Source of the DNA: Phocaeicola sp.
GTDB taxonomy: Bacteria > Bacteroidota > Bacteroidia > Bacteroidales > Bacteroidaceae
Direction of reading: 5' to 3'
DNA: 64,000 nucleotides
Assembly: GCA_029257865.1 (NCBI GenBank)
Contig: JARIAN010000062.1
Location: forward strand, 31,305 to 95,304
Under the pieces are notes generated by a model, which saw only the letters and a list, made by a program, of their open reading frames with translations, did no database searches and had not been told where the DNA came from. Below are positions 1 through 8,326 of the stretch, piece after piece (position 1 is the stretch's first letter; every line of letters begins with the position of its first letter). A program made the position numbers and the translations under genes.

Positions 1-973
1 AGTCTGGAGTAATAAAACCATCCTCCATAGCTACCATGATAGAAGCAGTCTTGAATGTAGACCCCGGTTCCATCAAGTTGCTTACCGCCAGATTTCTCAT
101 TTCGTAATAATTTCCGTCCTTACCTCTAGTCATATTAACATTGGCTTTCACCTCTCCCGATGCTACATCCATTACGATAGCCACTCCTGAAAGAGCTTCA
201 AGATTTTCCAATTGGTCTACCAGCGCTTTTTCTGCAATATCTTGTACACCCACATTGATTGTTGTGATGATGTCACAACCGTCAATAGCCGGTTTATCAA
301 TGATATTCAAGTACTTATTCATGATTTTTTGTCGGTGTGTAATGCCGTTGGTTCCCTTTAGGATTGAGTCGTATGTAAGTTCCAGGCCATTTTTTGCCCC
401 TTGTGCCATATCCGGAAACATATCTCCCAGTGTACGCATAGCCAGCGATCCGAAAGGTTTTTTTCGTTGATTGAAGGCTTCGGCATGTAGCCCTCCTCTG
501 TTTTTCCCTAAATTGAAGACAGGCAATCTCTGCACCTCTTTATATTCAATATAAGAGATACGTTTAGGATAAATGAGGAAGTGTCTACTTTTTGATTTTC
601 TACCTTTCAGCAAGTGTTTTCTGAACTCTTGGGCACTTTTTGACGGGAAGATTTCATGCAGTCCTTTGCAGATTTCCGACAGATGATTCATCAACATAGT
701 ATCTTTTGTGAGTCCTCCAGCCCGGAAGTCCATATAGATTTTATATTCCGGCAAGCTGCTGGCCATCAATTTACCATCATCTGAGATGATATTACCCCTG
801 TTTGGTGTCACAATTACGTTTTCTTTGACGAATCGGTCGGCAACATCTTTCCAGTATTGTCTTTCAGCGAACATGATAATTCCACCTTTGACAATAACTG
901 CTATAGCCAATAGCGCCATTACGAACACGATAAACGTGTAGCGCAACATAATATTTTTAAGTCCAGGTATCAT
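1..973 (-). CDS. ftsI: Penicillin-binding protein, FtsI family (5' part, runs off the window)
   Basis: Septal peptidoglycan transpeptidase, anchored in the inner membrane and active in the periplasm. The reading frame opens with ATG at 973 and is still open at the window edge, giving about 324 N-terminal residues. A single membrane helix lies near residues 9-35, followed by the PBP dimerisation region (VTPNRGNIISDDG). The acylated serine motif STFK is at residues 305-308, in the context EPGSTFKT, so the catalytic domain has just begun. It lies 11 bp downstream of the ftsL-like gene on the same strand, as in division/cell-wall clusters. The penicillin-binding class is secure. FtsI rather than a SpoVD-like paralogue rests on the gene order. 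Confidence 0.9.
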   Translation of the reverse strand, partial: MIPGLKNIMLRYTFIVFVMALLAIAVIVKGGIIMFAERQYWKDVADRFVKENVIVTPNRGNIISDDGKLMASSLPEYKIYMDFRAGGLTKDTMLMNHLSEICKGLHEIFPSKSAQEFRKHLLKGRKSKSRHFLIYPKRISYIEYKEVQRLPVFNLGKNRGGLHAEAFNQRKKPFGSLAMRTLGDMFPDMAQGAKNGLELTYDSILKGTNGITHRQKIMNKYLNIIDKPAIDGCDIITTINVGVQDIAEKALVDQLENLEALSGVAIVMDVASGEVKANVNMTRGKDGNYYEMRNLAVSNLMEPGSTFKTASIMVAMEDGFITPD

Positions 974-984
974 CGTTTCAATGT

Positions 985-1317
985 TTATTTCTTAATCAAG
1001 TATGGGGGAGTGGCGGCAGTTTCCAGTGACGCACCTTTAGTTGAGATATACTCCTCAATTTTAGACTGTCGGCTACGTTCTGTCAGTTCAGACGAGATAG
1101 TCAGAGCATCATACTTGATATCAGTCAGTTCCTTTTTCAGCCGGTCTATTTCAATGAGCTCTTGCTGGCAAGAATATCGGTTGTCAATGTACAAGATGGT
1201 CATTATGGCAATCAAAATGATTAGATTAGCCTGTCGCTTTAGAAAGTCATGAGCCAGAATATCTCCTCCCAGTATCCCTTTGAGTGTTATTTTCGACTTA
1301 TGTTCATTCTGTTCCAT
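985..1317 (-). CDS. FtsL-like cell division protein
   Basis: Small bitopic membrane protein of 110 residues between rsmH and ftsI, the position of ftsL in bacterial division clusters. It has a cytoplasmic N-terminus, one membrane helix around residues 31-43 (LIILIAIMTILYI), then a helical, probably coiled-coil stretch rich in Glu/Lys/Leu. FtsL proteins are poorly conserved, so the call rests on size, topology and position rather than on motifs. It is 9 bp from rsmH and 11 bp from ftsI, so one transcript is likely. Confidence 0.75.
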   Translation of the reverse strand: MEQNEHKSKITLKGILGGDILAHDFLKRQANLIILIAIMTILYIDNRYSCQQELIEIDRLKKELTDIKYDALTISSELTERSRQSKIEEYISTKGASLETAATPPYLIKK

Positions 1318-1326
1318 ATTTGTTAT

Positions 1327-2241
1327 CTATTTTTTTTCTGCTATCCTGAGTTTTGCACTTCTCGAGCGAGGATTTATATTCATTTCTTCATCAGAAGGTA
1401 CAATTACTTTATTGTTGACTGCTCGCAGAGGGGTCTGGATATTTCCGTAGAAGTCCTGTTCTATTTTACCCTCTACATTTCCTGTCTTTATCAGGTTTTT
1501 CACCATTCTGTCTTCCAGCGAGTGATAAGTGATGATGACCAGTCGTCCTCTTGGTTTCAGAGATTCGGTAGCAGCGTAAAGCATTTCCTTCAGTGCTTCC
1601 ATTTCCTGGTTGACTTCAATGCGTAGTGCTTGGAAAACCTTTGCCAGTTCTTTCTTTTCTCTTTCTCTGCCAAAGAGAGGTTTTATGATTTCCAGAAAGT
1701 CTCCAATAGTTTCTATCTTTTTCTGAGCGCGTGCTTTGGCCAGTACGGCAGCCAGTTTGCGGCTGTTTTTCAGTTCGCCATACAGATAGAAGATATCGGC
1801 CAGTTTATCTTCTTCGTAAGTGTTTATGATATCGGCAGCAGTGATTCCGGCACGTTTGTTCATGCGCATGTCCAGTTTTCCGTCAAAGCGGAAAGAGAAA
1901 CCTCTTTCAGAGTCATCAAAGTGATGCGACGATACTCCTAGGTCGGCTAGGATGGCATCGGTCTGTTCCACCCCGTAGTATCGGAGAAAGTTATGGAGGT
2001 ATCTGAAATTGCTTCGTACGAAAGTGAAACGCTTGTCGTTTACAATGTTTCTTTCCGCGTCTTCATCTTGGTCGAAGCTGAACAGACGGCTGTCACCATC
2101 CATCCGTCTAAGGATTTCTTTTGAATGCCCTCCTCCTCCAAAGGTCATGTCGGCATAGACTCCCTTTGGCTGAAGGTTCATTCCTTCGATACTTTCATTT
2201 AGCAATACCGGTATATGATATATTTTTTCTGTTTCTCCCAT
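1327..2241 (-). CDS. rsmH: 16S rRNA (cytosine-1402-N4)-methyltransferase RsmH
   Basis: SAM-dependent methyltransferase (MraW family) that modifies C1402 in the decoding centre of 16S rRNA. The 304-residue length is normal. The SAM-binding loop ADMTFGGGGHS lies near residues 30-40. Other family signatures are ILADLGVSSHHFDD, RGFSFRFDGKLDMRM and the C-terminal NPRSRSAKLR. It heads the division cluster here, followed by the ftsL-like gene and ftsI. The usual mraZ gene is not directly upstream; instead there is a 347-bp gap and then a divergent gene. Confidence 0.97.
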   Translation of the reverse strand: MGETEKIYHIPVLLNESIEGMNLQPKGVYADMTFGGGGHSKEILRRMDGDSRLFSFDQDEDAERNIVNDKRFTFVRSNFRYLHNFLRYYGVEQTDAILADLGVSSHHFDDSERGFSFRFDGKLDMRMNKRAGITAADIINTYEEDKLADIFYLYGELKNSRKLAAVLAKARAQKKIETIGDFLEIIKPLFGREREKKELAKVFQALRIEVNQEMEALKEMLYAATESLKPRGRLVIITYHSLEDRMVKNLIKTGNVEGKIEQDFYGNIQTPLRAVNNKVIVPSDEEMNINPRSRSAKLRIAEKK

Positions 2242-2328
2242 TGTTATTTGTCGATTATTTTTACGATTTTGATTGAGTGATATATATAGAGATTGTAAAA
2301 TTACATATTTCTCAATAATCTGATAGTA

Positions 2329-2337
2329 TACTTTTGC
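2329..2337 (+). promoter_or_regulatory. Distal -7 box ahead of the acyltransferase pair
   Basis: TACTTTTGC matches the Bacteroidales -7 consensus TAnnTTTG. Use of this site would give a leader of about 245 nt before the gene at 2589. Confidence 0.5.
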
Positions 2338-2569
2338 TTAAAAATATAAATAAGTTATCAACACCCCGTTTTGTTCACCAGGTAGTGTGAAAATATCACA
2401 AGAAGTAATCTTTTCTCGACTATTTTGTTGGCAATTCGTTTATCTTTTATCTGCATACGTAACGTTTCTTTATACGCTTTATGCAGTGTTTGGTCTTGCT
2501 TGAACTGATTTTTTATGAATCTTTTGCCATATTTTGTTCAATAAATAAGTATATATTCAAAAGATGAGT

Positions 2570-2578
2570 TACTTTTGC
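2570..2578 (+). promoter_or_regulatory. Proximal -7 box ahead of the acyltransferase pair
   Basis: A second TACTTTTGC lies only 11 nt before the ATG at 2589. It predicts a very short leader. Confidence 0.6.
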
Positions 2579-2588
2579 AGATAAATCT

Positions 2589-3419
2589 ATGAGTAAAGTA
2601 ATGGCTAGCGATTCGATATTTTTAATAGACATAGATAGAATCATTAAGGAAAAAGCAGGGAAGAAGGCAAAAAGAGTCCCTCGTTTTTTAGTATCCTATT
2701 TGAAACGGATTGTGCATCAAGAGGAAATCAATGAATTTCTGACAGGTGTATCAGATAAAAGTGGTGTTGATTTTCTAGAGTCATGTATGGACTTTCTAGA
2801 TGCGAAGCTAGATGTACATGGTATGGAGAATCTTCCTTCCGACGGATTATGTACCTTTGTATCCAATCACCCTCTTGGCGGACAAGATGGTGTAGCGCTT
2901 GGGTATTTGTTGGGGAAGCATTATCAAGGTAAGGTGAAATATCTGGTTAACGACTTGTTGATGAATCTTCATGGCTTGGCACCGTTGTGTATTCCTATCA
3001 ACAAGACAGGTTCACAGTCGCGTGATTTCCCTCGTATGGTAGAGGCTGGATTCCGTTCGGATAGTCATATCATTATGTTTCCTGCCGGCATTTGTTCTCG
3101 TAGACAAAAGGGGGTGATTAAAGACCTCGCATGGAAAAAAACATTCATTACCAAGAGTATAGAAACACAGAGATACGTGGTGCCTATTCATTTTGAAGGG
3201 CGAAATTCTGATTTTTTCTATAATTTAGCCAACTTATGCAAGAGTTTGGGTATCAAATTCAACATTGCAATGCTATATTTGGCCGATGAAATGTTCAAGA
3301 ACCGCCATAAGACTTTTAAGGTAGTGATAGGAAAGCCTATTCCTTGGCAGACTTTTGACCATTCAAAGAGTCCTGTTGAATGGGCTGATTATGTGCGGGA
3401 ACTTGTGTATAAACTCTAA
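2589..3419 (+). CDS. glsA: Glycine-lipid O-acyltransferase, GlsA-like (PlsC fold)
   Basis: Lysophospholipid-acyltransferase fold protein of 276 residues. In Bacteroides the two-gene pair GlsB/GlsA makes glycine lipids: GlsB N-acylates glycine, and GlsA adds a second acyl chain to the hydroxyl of the first. The catalytic histidine motif reads NHPLGGQDG, with His94 and Asp100. That is H-X5-D, one residue longer than the common H-X4-D. FPAG at 164-167 corresponds to the substrate-binding FPEG block. There is no signal peptide, and a peripheral inner-membrane location is expected. The N-acyltransferase gene starts 18 bp downstream. The pair and its order support the assignment; substrate is inferred from family knowledge. 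Confidence 0.82.
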   Translation: MSKVMASDSIFLIDIDRIIKEKAGKKAKRVPRFLVSYLKRIVHQEEINEFLTGVSDKSGVDFLESCMDFLDAKLDVHGMENLPSDGLCTFVSNHPLGGQDGVALGYLLGKHYQGKVKYLVNDLLMNLHGLAPLCIPINKTGSQSRDFPRMVEAGFRSDSHIIMFPAGICSRRQKGVIKDLAWKKTFITKSIETQRYVVPIHFEGRNSDFFYNLANLCKSLGIKFNIAMLYLADEMFKNRHKTFKVVIGKPIPWQTFDHSKSPVEWADYVRELVYKL

Positions 3420-3437
3420 AAAAGTAGCAGATTATAT

Positions 3438-4421
3438 ATGGAAGAGATTATTGCTCCCGTTGATAGGGAGTTGTTGAAATCGGAACTTACAGCCGAAAGA
3501 CGCTTGAGGGCAACCAATAAAAGCAACAATGAAATCTATGTTGTAGATTGGAAAAATGCTCCTAATGTGTTGAAGGAAATAGGTCGTCTGCGTGAAATTG
3601 CTTTCCGTGCTGCTGGTGGTGGCACAGGACGTTCTATGGACCTTGATGAATACGATTTGATGGAGAATCCTTATCAGCAGCTGGTGGTATGGAATCCGGA
3701 TGCAGAAGAAATTTTAGGAGGGTATCGTTATCTGCTGGGTGATGAAGTGGAATTTGATGCTCAAGGTAAGCCTGTTTTGGCTACTGCACACATGTTTAAT
3801 TTCTCAGAAAAGTTCTTGAAGGAGTATTTGCCTACTACTGTAGAGTTGGGACGTTCTTTCGTGACTTTGGAATATCAGTCAACCCGTGCAGGGTCTAAGG
3901 GATTGTTTGCCTTGGATAACTTGTGGGATGGGCTGGGTGCATTGACAGTTATCAAACCGAATGTAAAATATTTCTTTGGGAAGATGACTATGTATCCTAG
4001 TTACAGCCGACTAGGACGTGACATGATTTTATATTTCCTGAAGAAGCATTTCTCTGATAAGGACCAGTTGATTACTCCAATGGTGGCATTGAAGATTGAA
4101 ACAGATGAGGCTGTGTTGAAGGAACGGTTCTGCCATGATACTTTCAAGGAGGACTATAAAGTGCTGAATACCGAAGTGCGCAAGCTAGGATATAACATCC
4201 CTCCATTGGTAAATGCCTATATGAGCCTTTCTCCTACGATGCGTATGTTTGGTACAGCCATCAATGATGGTTTTGGAGATGTAGAAGAAACCGGCATCTT
4301 GATTGCTGTGGATGAGATTTTGGAGGAAAAACGTGTGCGTCATATTGAGTCTTACATTAAAGAACACCCAGAAGCATTACGTCTTACTTCTGGCGCTTGC
4401 CCAGTGGTCAACAGAGAATAA
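3438..4421 (+). CDS. glsB: Glycine-lipid N-acyltransferase, GlsB-like (GNAT fold)
   Basis: GNAT-like N-acyl amino acid synthase of 327 residues, related to ornithine-lipid OlsB and the hemolysin-like family. The central core includes VELGRSFVTLEYQ and KYFFGKMTMYPSYS, followed by an extended C-terminal region typical of the Bacteroidales version. It would transfer a 3-hydroxy acyl chain from acyl-ACP to the amino group of glycine. It is co-directional with the GlsA-like gene 18 bp upstream and ends at a strong hairpin terminator shared with the convergent dgt gene. Confidence 0.82.
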   Translation: MEEIIAPVDRELLKSELTAERRLRATNKSNNEIYVVDWKNAPNVLKEIGRLREIAFRAAGGGTGRSMDLDEYDLMENPYQQLVVWNPDAEEILGGYRYLLGDEVEFDAQGKPVLATAHMFNFSEKFLKEYLPTTVELGRSFVTLEYQSTRAGSKGLFALDNLWDGLGALTVIKPNVKYFFGKMTMYPSYSRLGRDMILYFLKKHFSDKDQLITPMVALKIETDEAVLKERFCHDTFKEDYKVLNTEVRKLGYNIPPLVNAYMSLSPTMRMFGTAINDGFGDVEETGILIAVDEILEEKRVRHIESYIKEHPEALRLTSGACPVVNRE

Positions 4422-4441
4422 GTAATATTGATTACATAAAA

Positions 4442-4483
4442 AAAGGTTCGCAAAGAAGGTGAAAAAACTTATTGCGAACCTTT
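4442..4483. terminator. Bidirectional terminator between glsB and dgt
   Basis: Perfect 12-bp inverted repeat (AAAGGTTCGCAA at 4442-4453 with TTGCGAACCTTT at 4472-4483). It lies between convergent genes with A- and T-rich flanks. Confidence 0.85.
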
Positions 4484-4490
4484 GTTGTCT

Positions 4491-5822
4491 TTATACGGCA
4501 GGGAGGCTGTTGCCGTTGATTTTACGATAAAGGTCGAGTGCATATACATCCGTCATTCCCGATATGTAGTCCAATACCGCTTGAATTTTTTCATAAAGTG
4601 TATCCGCCTGTATTTGGTATTGGCTTGAAACTCGGTTGATAAGTAATTGGGAGTAGGCTTTCTCCGGATGTCTCACTGCATCTATCATTAAGTCGATAAG
4701 TGTGGTGATAACCTGGTATCCGGCCAGTTCAATGTCTACCACATCTTTTGAACAATAAATTTTTTTCATTGCAGTGTCCGAGCAGCGTTGGTATGCTTGT
4801 CTGATATCCGTGGGGGTCTGTCTGATAAGTGTATCTTTAAAAGTGCCGTTCAAGATTTCCTGTTCGTGTGCGATGAATGTTTCTGTACATGCCTGAATCA
4901 AGGCTCCGATAGCTGAAGAACGAAGATAGGCTATCTGTTCATTGCTATCTTGCACCATTCTACAAATCTTTAAAATATGCTCTTGCCGTGTTTGGTCAAA
5001 GAATCCCAAATAGAGCTCTTTAGTTTTTTCGAAGGTCAGGATTTTCAGTTTATATGCATCTTCTATATCCATCATTTGGTAGCAGATATCATCGGCAGCT
5101 TCTACCAAATAGACTAGCGGATGCCGTGCATATCTGGTAGGCTCATTCTCTTTACTTAGGCGAATCATTCCTAACTCTTTGGCAATCTTGATGAAGTCTT
5201 TTTCTTCGCTGAGAAAAAATCCGAACTTTTGCTTGGTGCCTGCCAGTTGTGAGGAGAAAGGGTATTTCACGATAGAAGCCAGTGTAGAGTAAGTCATTAC
5301 AAAACCTCCCGGTCTCCTTCCTTCAAACTGGTGAGTGAGTAGCCTGAAAGCATTGGCATTGCCTTCAAAGTGAGTAAGGTCGCACCACTCTGCATCCGAA
5401 AGCAGATTTTTTAGTCCCATGCCTTTCCCTTCCGAGAAGTAGGTGCCGATAGCTTTTTCTCCCGAATGCCCGAAAGGAGGATTCCCTAAGTCGTGGGCCA
5501 GGCAAGCAGCCGAAATGATAGATCCTATCTCTTGTAAATGTGAATCTCTCAGTTCTGGATGTAGTTGTAACAGGCGAGAGGCTACCTCATTTCCGAGTGA
5601 GCGACCTACGCACGATACTTCTAGGCTATGTGTGAGCCGGTTGTGTACAAAGATACTTCCCGGCAAGGGGAAAACCTGAGTCTTGTTTTGCAGTCGTCTG
5701 AAAGGAGCCGAGAAAATCAGCCGGTCATAGTCGCGTTGAAATTCTGTGCGGTCTTCCTTGCGGGTTTCATGCAAGCATTCCAGTCCGAACCGTTTGTTTG
5801 AAATCAACTGTTTCCAGTTCAT
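4491..5822 (-). CDS. dgt: Deoxyguanosinetriphosphate triphosphohydrolase (dGTPase)
   Basis: HD-domain enzyme splitting dNTPs, classically dGTP, into deoxynucleoside and triphosphate. The 443-residue length fits the family. Metal-binding elements are NRLTHSLEVS near the N-terminus and ACLAHDLGNPPFGHSGEKA, which holds the HD pair. A C-terminal conserved region (EAADDICYQMMDIEDA) is also present. It is monocistronic: its own -7 box lies upstream at 5846-5854, and it ends at the terminator shared with glsB. It probably acts in nucleotide-pool control; exact substrate preference cannot be read from sequence. Confidence 0.95.
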   Translation of the reverse strand: MNWKQLISNKRFGLECLHETRKEDRTEFQRDYDRLIFSAPFRRLQNKTQVFPLPGSIFVHNRLTHSLEVSCVGRSLGNEVASRLLQLHPELRDSHLQEIGSIISAACLAHDLGNPPFGHSGEKAIGTYFSEGKGMGLKNLLSDAEWCDLTHFEGNANAFRLLTHQFEGRRPGGFVMTYSTLASIVKYPFSSQLAGTKQKFGFFLSEEKDFIKIAKELGMIRLSKENEPTRYARHPLVYLVEAADDICYQMMDIEDAYKLKILTFEKTKELYLGFFDQTRQEHILKICRMVQDSNEQIAYLRSSAIGALIQACTETFIAHEQEILNGTFKDTLIRQTPTDIRQAYQRCSDTAMKKIYCSKDVVDIELAGYQVITTLIDLMIDAVRHPEKAYSQLLINRVSSQYQIQADTLYEKIQAVLDYISGMTDVYALDLYRKINGNSLPAV

Positions 5823-5845
5823 GGCATTTGAGGTTTAATGTTTTT

Positions 5846-5854
5846 ACAAACATA
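5846..5854 (-). promoter_or_regulatory. -7 box for dgt
   Basis: The complement reads TATGTTTGT, matching TAnnTTTG, 24 nt upstream of the dgt start. Confidence 0.65.
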
Positions 5855-5913
5855 ATTAAAAAAACGCGCTTTCCACAAGTGTATTCGTTATTTTTGTCGG
5901 GTGGAGAGCTATG

Positions 5914-5949
5914 AAAAAACCGGGCCGGTACGCAGGTACCGGTCCGGTT
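5914..5949 (-). terminator. Rho-independent terminator of the FKBP pair
   Basis: 14-bp stem (5918-5931 with 5936-5949, one G-T wobble) around a GCAG loop. On the minus strand it is followed by a run of T. It sits 27 bp after the stop of the FKBP lipoprotein gene. Confidence 0.9.
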
Positions 5950-5976
5950 GATATGTTTCTATGTTGAAACGGGAAA

Positions 5977-6840
5977 TTATTTTTCGATTTCCAGCAGTTC
6001 TACTTCAAAAATCAAAGTAGAGAAAGGTTTAATCTGACCTGCTTCACGTGCACCGTAAGCCAGTTCTTGAGGGATGTAAAGTTCCCATTTAGAACCTACA
6101 GGCATCATAGTAAGTGCTTCAGTCCATCCTTTGATAACCTGGTCGGCACGGAAACTGGTAGGTTCTTTACGGTCGTAAGAGCTGTCAAACTGAGTACCAT
6201 CAATCAAAGTACCTTTGTAGTGAACTTTCACTTTTGAATCCTTAGTAGGGATAGCACCTTTACCTTCTTTTACCACTTTGTACTGCAATCCGCTTTCAGT
6301 AACCTTGATACCTTCTTTGCCTTTGTTTGCAGCCAGGAAGTCTTCATTTTCCTTCTTGTATTCAGCATATTTTTCCAACAAAGACTGTTCTCTGATAGCT
6401 TCAGCCTTAATACGGACATAAGTGCTTGCAGAGTCAGTACTAACCAAAGCCTTTTCCTGTGCTGCAGCAATGAATCCTGCCAGGAAGTTTTCCTTACTCA
6501 GTTTATTTACAGAGTCACCGTTGAAAATTTGATTGTTGATAGCATCAAACATTTCACCATTTACTTGCTGTCCAATCTGCATACCAGCCATATATGCTTT
6601 CTGCTTAGGGTCAGTAGTTTTAGCACCCTGTTCGATACCTCTGATGAAATCTTCCATATTTGCAGGGTCTACTCCCAGTCTGCCAGTTACATAATCTTTC
6701 AGTCCCTGAGTATTGGTAACTCCCATCATATAAGAAAGAGTATCAACTCCATCTTTCATGTTTGCTTTTGGTCCTTGAGAGGTACATGATGCCAAGCCTG
6801 CAGTAGCAGCCAACATCATAAATATTGTACTTTTTTTCAT
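5977..6840 (-). CDS. FKBP-type peptidyl-prolyl isomerase, lipoprotein
   Basis: Prolyl isomerase/chaperone of the FkpA type, 287 residues. The N-terminus MKKSTIFMMLAATAGLASCTS is a lipoprotein signal with lipobox LASC, so it is tethered in the cell envelope. A helical dimerisation region follows (about 30-170), then the FKBP domain: VKVHYKGTLIDGTQFDSS, VIKGWTEAL and IPQELAYGA are the usual active-site segments. It lies 49 bp downstream of a second FKBP gene on the same strand. The pair looks like a tandem duplication in which one copy is a lipoprotein and the other lacks a signal peptide. Confidence 0.93.
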   Translation of the reverse strand: MKKSTIFMMLAATAGLASCTSQGPKANMKDGVDTLSYMMGVTNTQGLKDYVTGRLGVDPANMEDFIRGIEQGAKTTDPKQKAYMAGMQIGQQVNGEMFDAINNQIFNGDSVNKLSKENFLAGFIAAAQEKALVSTDSASTYVRIKAEAIREQSLLEKYAEYKKENEDFLAANKGKEGIKVTESGLQYKVVKEGKGAIPTKDSKVKVHYKGTLIDGTQFDSSYDRKEPTSFRADQVIKGWTEALTMMPVGSKWELYIPQELAYGAREAGQIKPFSTLIFEVELLEIEK

Positions 6841-6889
6841 TGCTATAGTTTTGTTTTAAGTATGATAATAAAGTTAAATCGTTAATAGG

Positions 6890-7474
6890 TTACAGTACTT
6901 CAATCAGCTCTACTTCAAAGATAAGTGTGCTGTGAGGTGGAATCAACTCGCCTGCACCCTGTGCACCGTATGCCAATTCAGAAGGGATATATAGTTTCCA
7001 TTTTGCACCTTCCGACATCAACTGGAGAGCTTCCACCCATCCTTTGATTACCTGGTTTACACCAAATACGGCAGGTTCGCCACGTTTTACAGAGCTGTCG
7101 AACAAAGTTCCGTCAATCAAAGTACCTTCATAATGGCAGCGTACACGGTCGGTAGCCTTAGGCTGCTTGCCGTTACCTTCGGTAATTACTTCATATTGCA
7201 ATCCGCTAGGAAGTGTTACGATGTTAGGATTTTTCTTGTTTTCTTCCAGGAAAGCCTGACCTTTTGCAATGTTTTCAGCATTCATCTTTTCTTCCAACTC
7301 TGTGAAATACTTGTTTACGATTTCACGAGCTTCTGTATGGCTGATTGCAGTCTGATTTCCTTCCAATACGTCTTTGATAGCCTGTGCAAAGTCGTTTACA
7401 TCAATGCTGCGAGCTCCCATGCTCAGCAAGTTCTGGCCTATACCCAGTCCAATGGCGTAGCTAAATTTATCCAT
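6890..7474 (-). CDS. FKBP-type peptidyl-prolyl isomerase without signal peptide
   Basis: Second FKBP-type isomerase of the tandem pair, 194 residues from ATG 7474 (MDKFSYAIGLG). An upstream in-frame start at 7522 was rejected because it falls inside the -7 box at 7519-7527. A short N-terminal helical region precedes the FKBP domain (VRCHYEGTLIDGTLFDSS, VIKGWVEALQLM, IPSELAYGAQGAG). No signal peptide is visible from either start, so a cytoplasmic location is likely, unlike its downstream neighbour. Confidence 0.93.
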   Translation of the reverse strand: MDKFSYAIGLGIGQNLLSMGARSIDVNDFAQAIKDVLEGNQTAISHTEAREIVNKYFTELEEKMNAENIAKGQAFLEENKKNPNIVTLPSGLQYEVITEGNGKQPKATDRVRCHYEGTLIDGTLFDSSVKRGEPAVFGVNQVIKGWVEALQLMSEGAKWKLYIPSELAYGAQGAGELIPPHSTLIFEVELIEVL

Positions 7475-7518
7475 GTTATGTTTTTTGATTAAAATATGTG
7501 ATTTCTTTATTTGTAAGC

Positions 7519-7527
7519 GCAAAGGTA
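7519..7527 (-). promoter_or_regulatory. -7 box for the FKBP pair
   Basis: The complement reads TACCTTTGC, a full TAnnTTTG match. It fixes the translation start downstream, at 7474. Confidence 0.75.
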
Positions 7528-7572
7528 TCTCTTTTCTTTGAAAATGAACTTCTTTAAGCGATTAAAAATTCT

Positions 7573-7581
7573 TATTTTTGT
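7573..7581 (+). promoter_or_regulatory. -7 box for the sirtuin gene
   Basis: TATTTTTGT matches TAnnTTTG. Transcription would begin near 7588, which excludes the TTG at 7538 as start. Confidence 0.7.
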
Positions 7582-7606
7582 CAGAGTCTATAAATTCATG
7601 CAGTAT

Positions 7607-8308
7607 ATGAAAAAATTAGTAGTCCTTACAGGGGCAGGTATGAGTGCAGAAAGTGGAATCAGTACGTTTCGCGATTCTGGTGGCTTATGGGATAGGTATC
7701 CGGTAGAGCAGGTAGCTACTCCAGAAGGGTATGCAGCTAATCCTGAGCTCGTGATAAATTTTTATAATGAACGTAGAAAGCAGCTGCTGGAAGTGAAACC
7801 CAATAAGGGGCATGAACTTTTGGCTGAACTGGAGCGTCATTTTGATGTGACGGTCATTACACAAAATGTAGATAACTTGCACGAACGTGCGGGAAGCACT
7901 CGTGTGATTCATCTGCATGGCGAACTCACTAAGGTGACTTCTAGTCGTGAGCCTGGAAACCAGACTTATGTGAAGGAACTTGCTCCGGAGCAGTATGAAG
8001 TAAAAATGGGAGATTTGGCGGCCGATGGTTCTCAACTGCGCCCTTTTATCGTTTGGTTTGGAGAGGCGGTTCCTTTGATTGAAGTAGCTGCCGATTACGC
8101 TTTACAAGCAGATATCTTTGTGATTATAGGTACTTCACTTAATGTATATCCGGCTGCCGGATTGTTGTATAATGTTCCTCGGGGTGTTCCGGTTTACTTG
8201 ATAGACCCTAACGAAGTGAATGTTTCTTCCTTGCGTGAAGTGCATGTGATTCGGGAAGGAGCTTCAAAAGGTGTAGAGATTTTAAAAAAAATGTTATTAA
8301 ACGGATGA
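7607..8308 (+). CDS. SIR2-family NAD-dependent protein deacylase lacking zinc cysteines
   Basis: Sirtuin of 233 residues from ATG 7607 (MKKLVVLTGAGMSAESG); an ATG at 7598 is also possible. NAD-binding elements are GAGMSAESGISTFRD and TQNVDNLHERAG. The general-base histidine is in VIHLHGEL, and late NAD contacts are GTSLNVYPAAG. The small domain, where most sirtuins carry four zinc-binding cysteines, reads KVTSSREPGNQ and has none. The protein contains no cysteine at all. It would remove acyl groups from lysines in the cytoplasm, but acyl preference is unknown. The gene has its own promoter and is followed by rubredoxin. Confidence 0.88.
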   Translation: MKKLVVLTGAGMSAESGISTFRDSGGLWDRYPVEQVATPEGYAANPELVINFYNERRKQLLEVKPNKGHELLAELERHFDVTVITQNVDNLHERAGSTRVIHLHGELTKVTSSREPGNQTYVKELAPEQYEVKMGDLAADGSQLRPFIVWFGEAVPLIEVAADYALQADIFVIIGTSLNVYPAAGLLYNVPRGVPVYLIDPNEVNVSSLREVHVIREGASKGVEILKKMLLNG

Positions 8309-8326
8309 TTGAAAACATTTTTAATT

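Larger units (their letters stand above)
2242..2588. other. 347-bp divergent intergenic region
   Basis: No credible ORF lies between rsmH and the divergent acyltransferase pair, so mraZ is not at its usual place. The stretch holds two plus-strand TAnnTTTG boxes (2329-2337 and 2570-2578), a TGTGA-N5-TCACA palindrome at 2386-2400, and a weak minus-strand box (TAATTTTA, complement of 2296-2304) that could serve rsmH. Otherwise nothing was seen. Confidence 0.6.
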
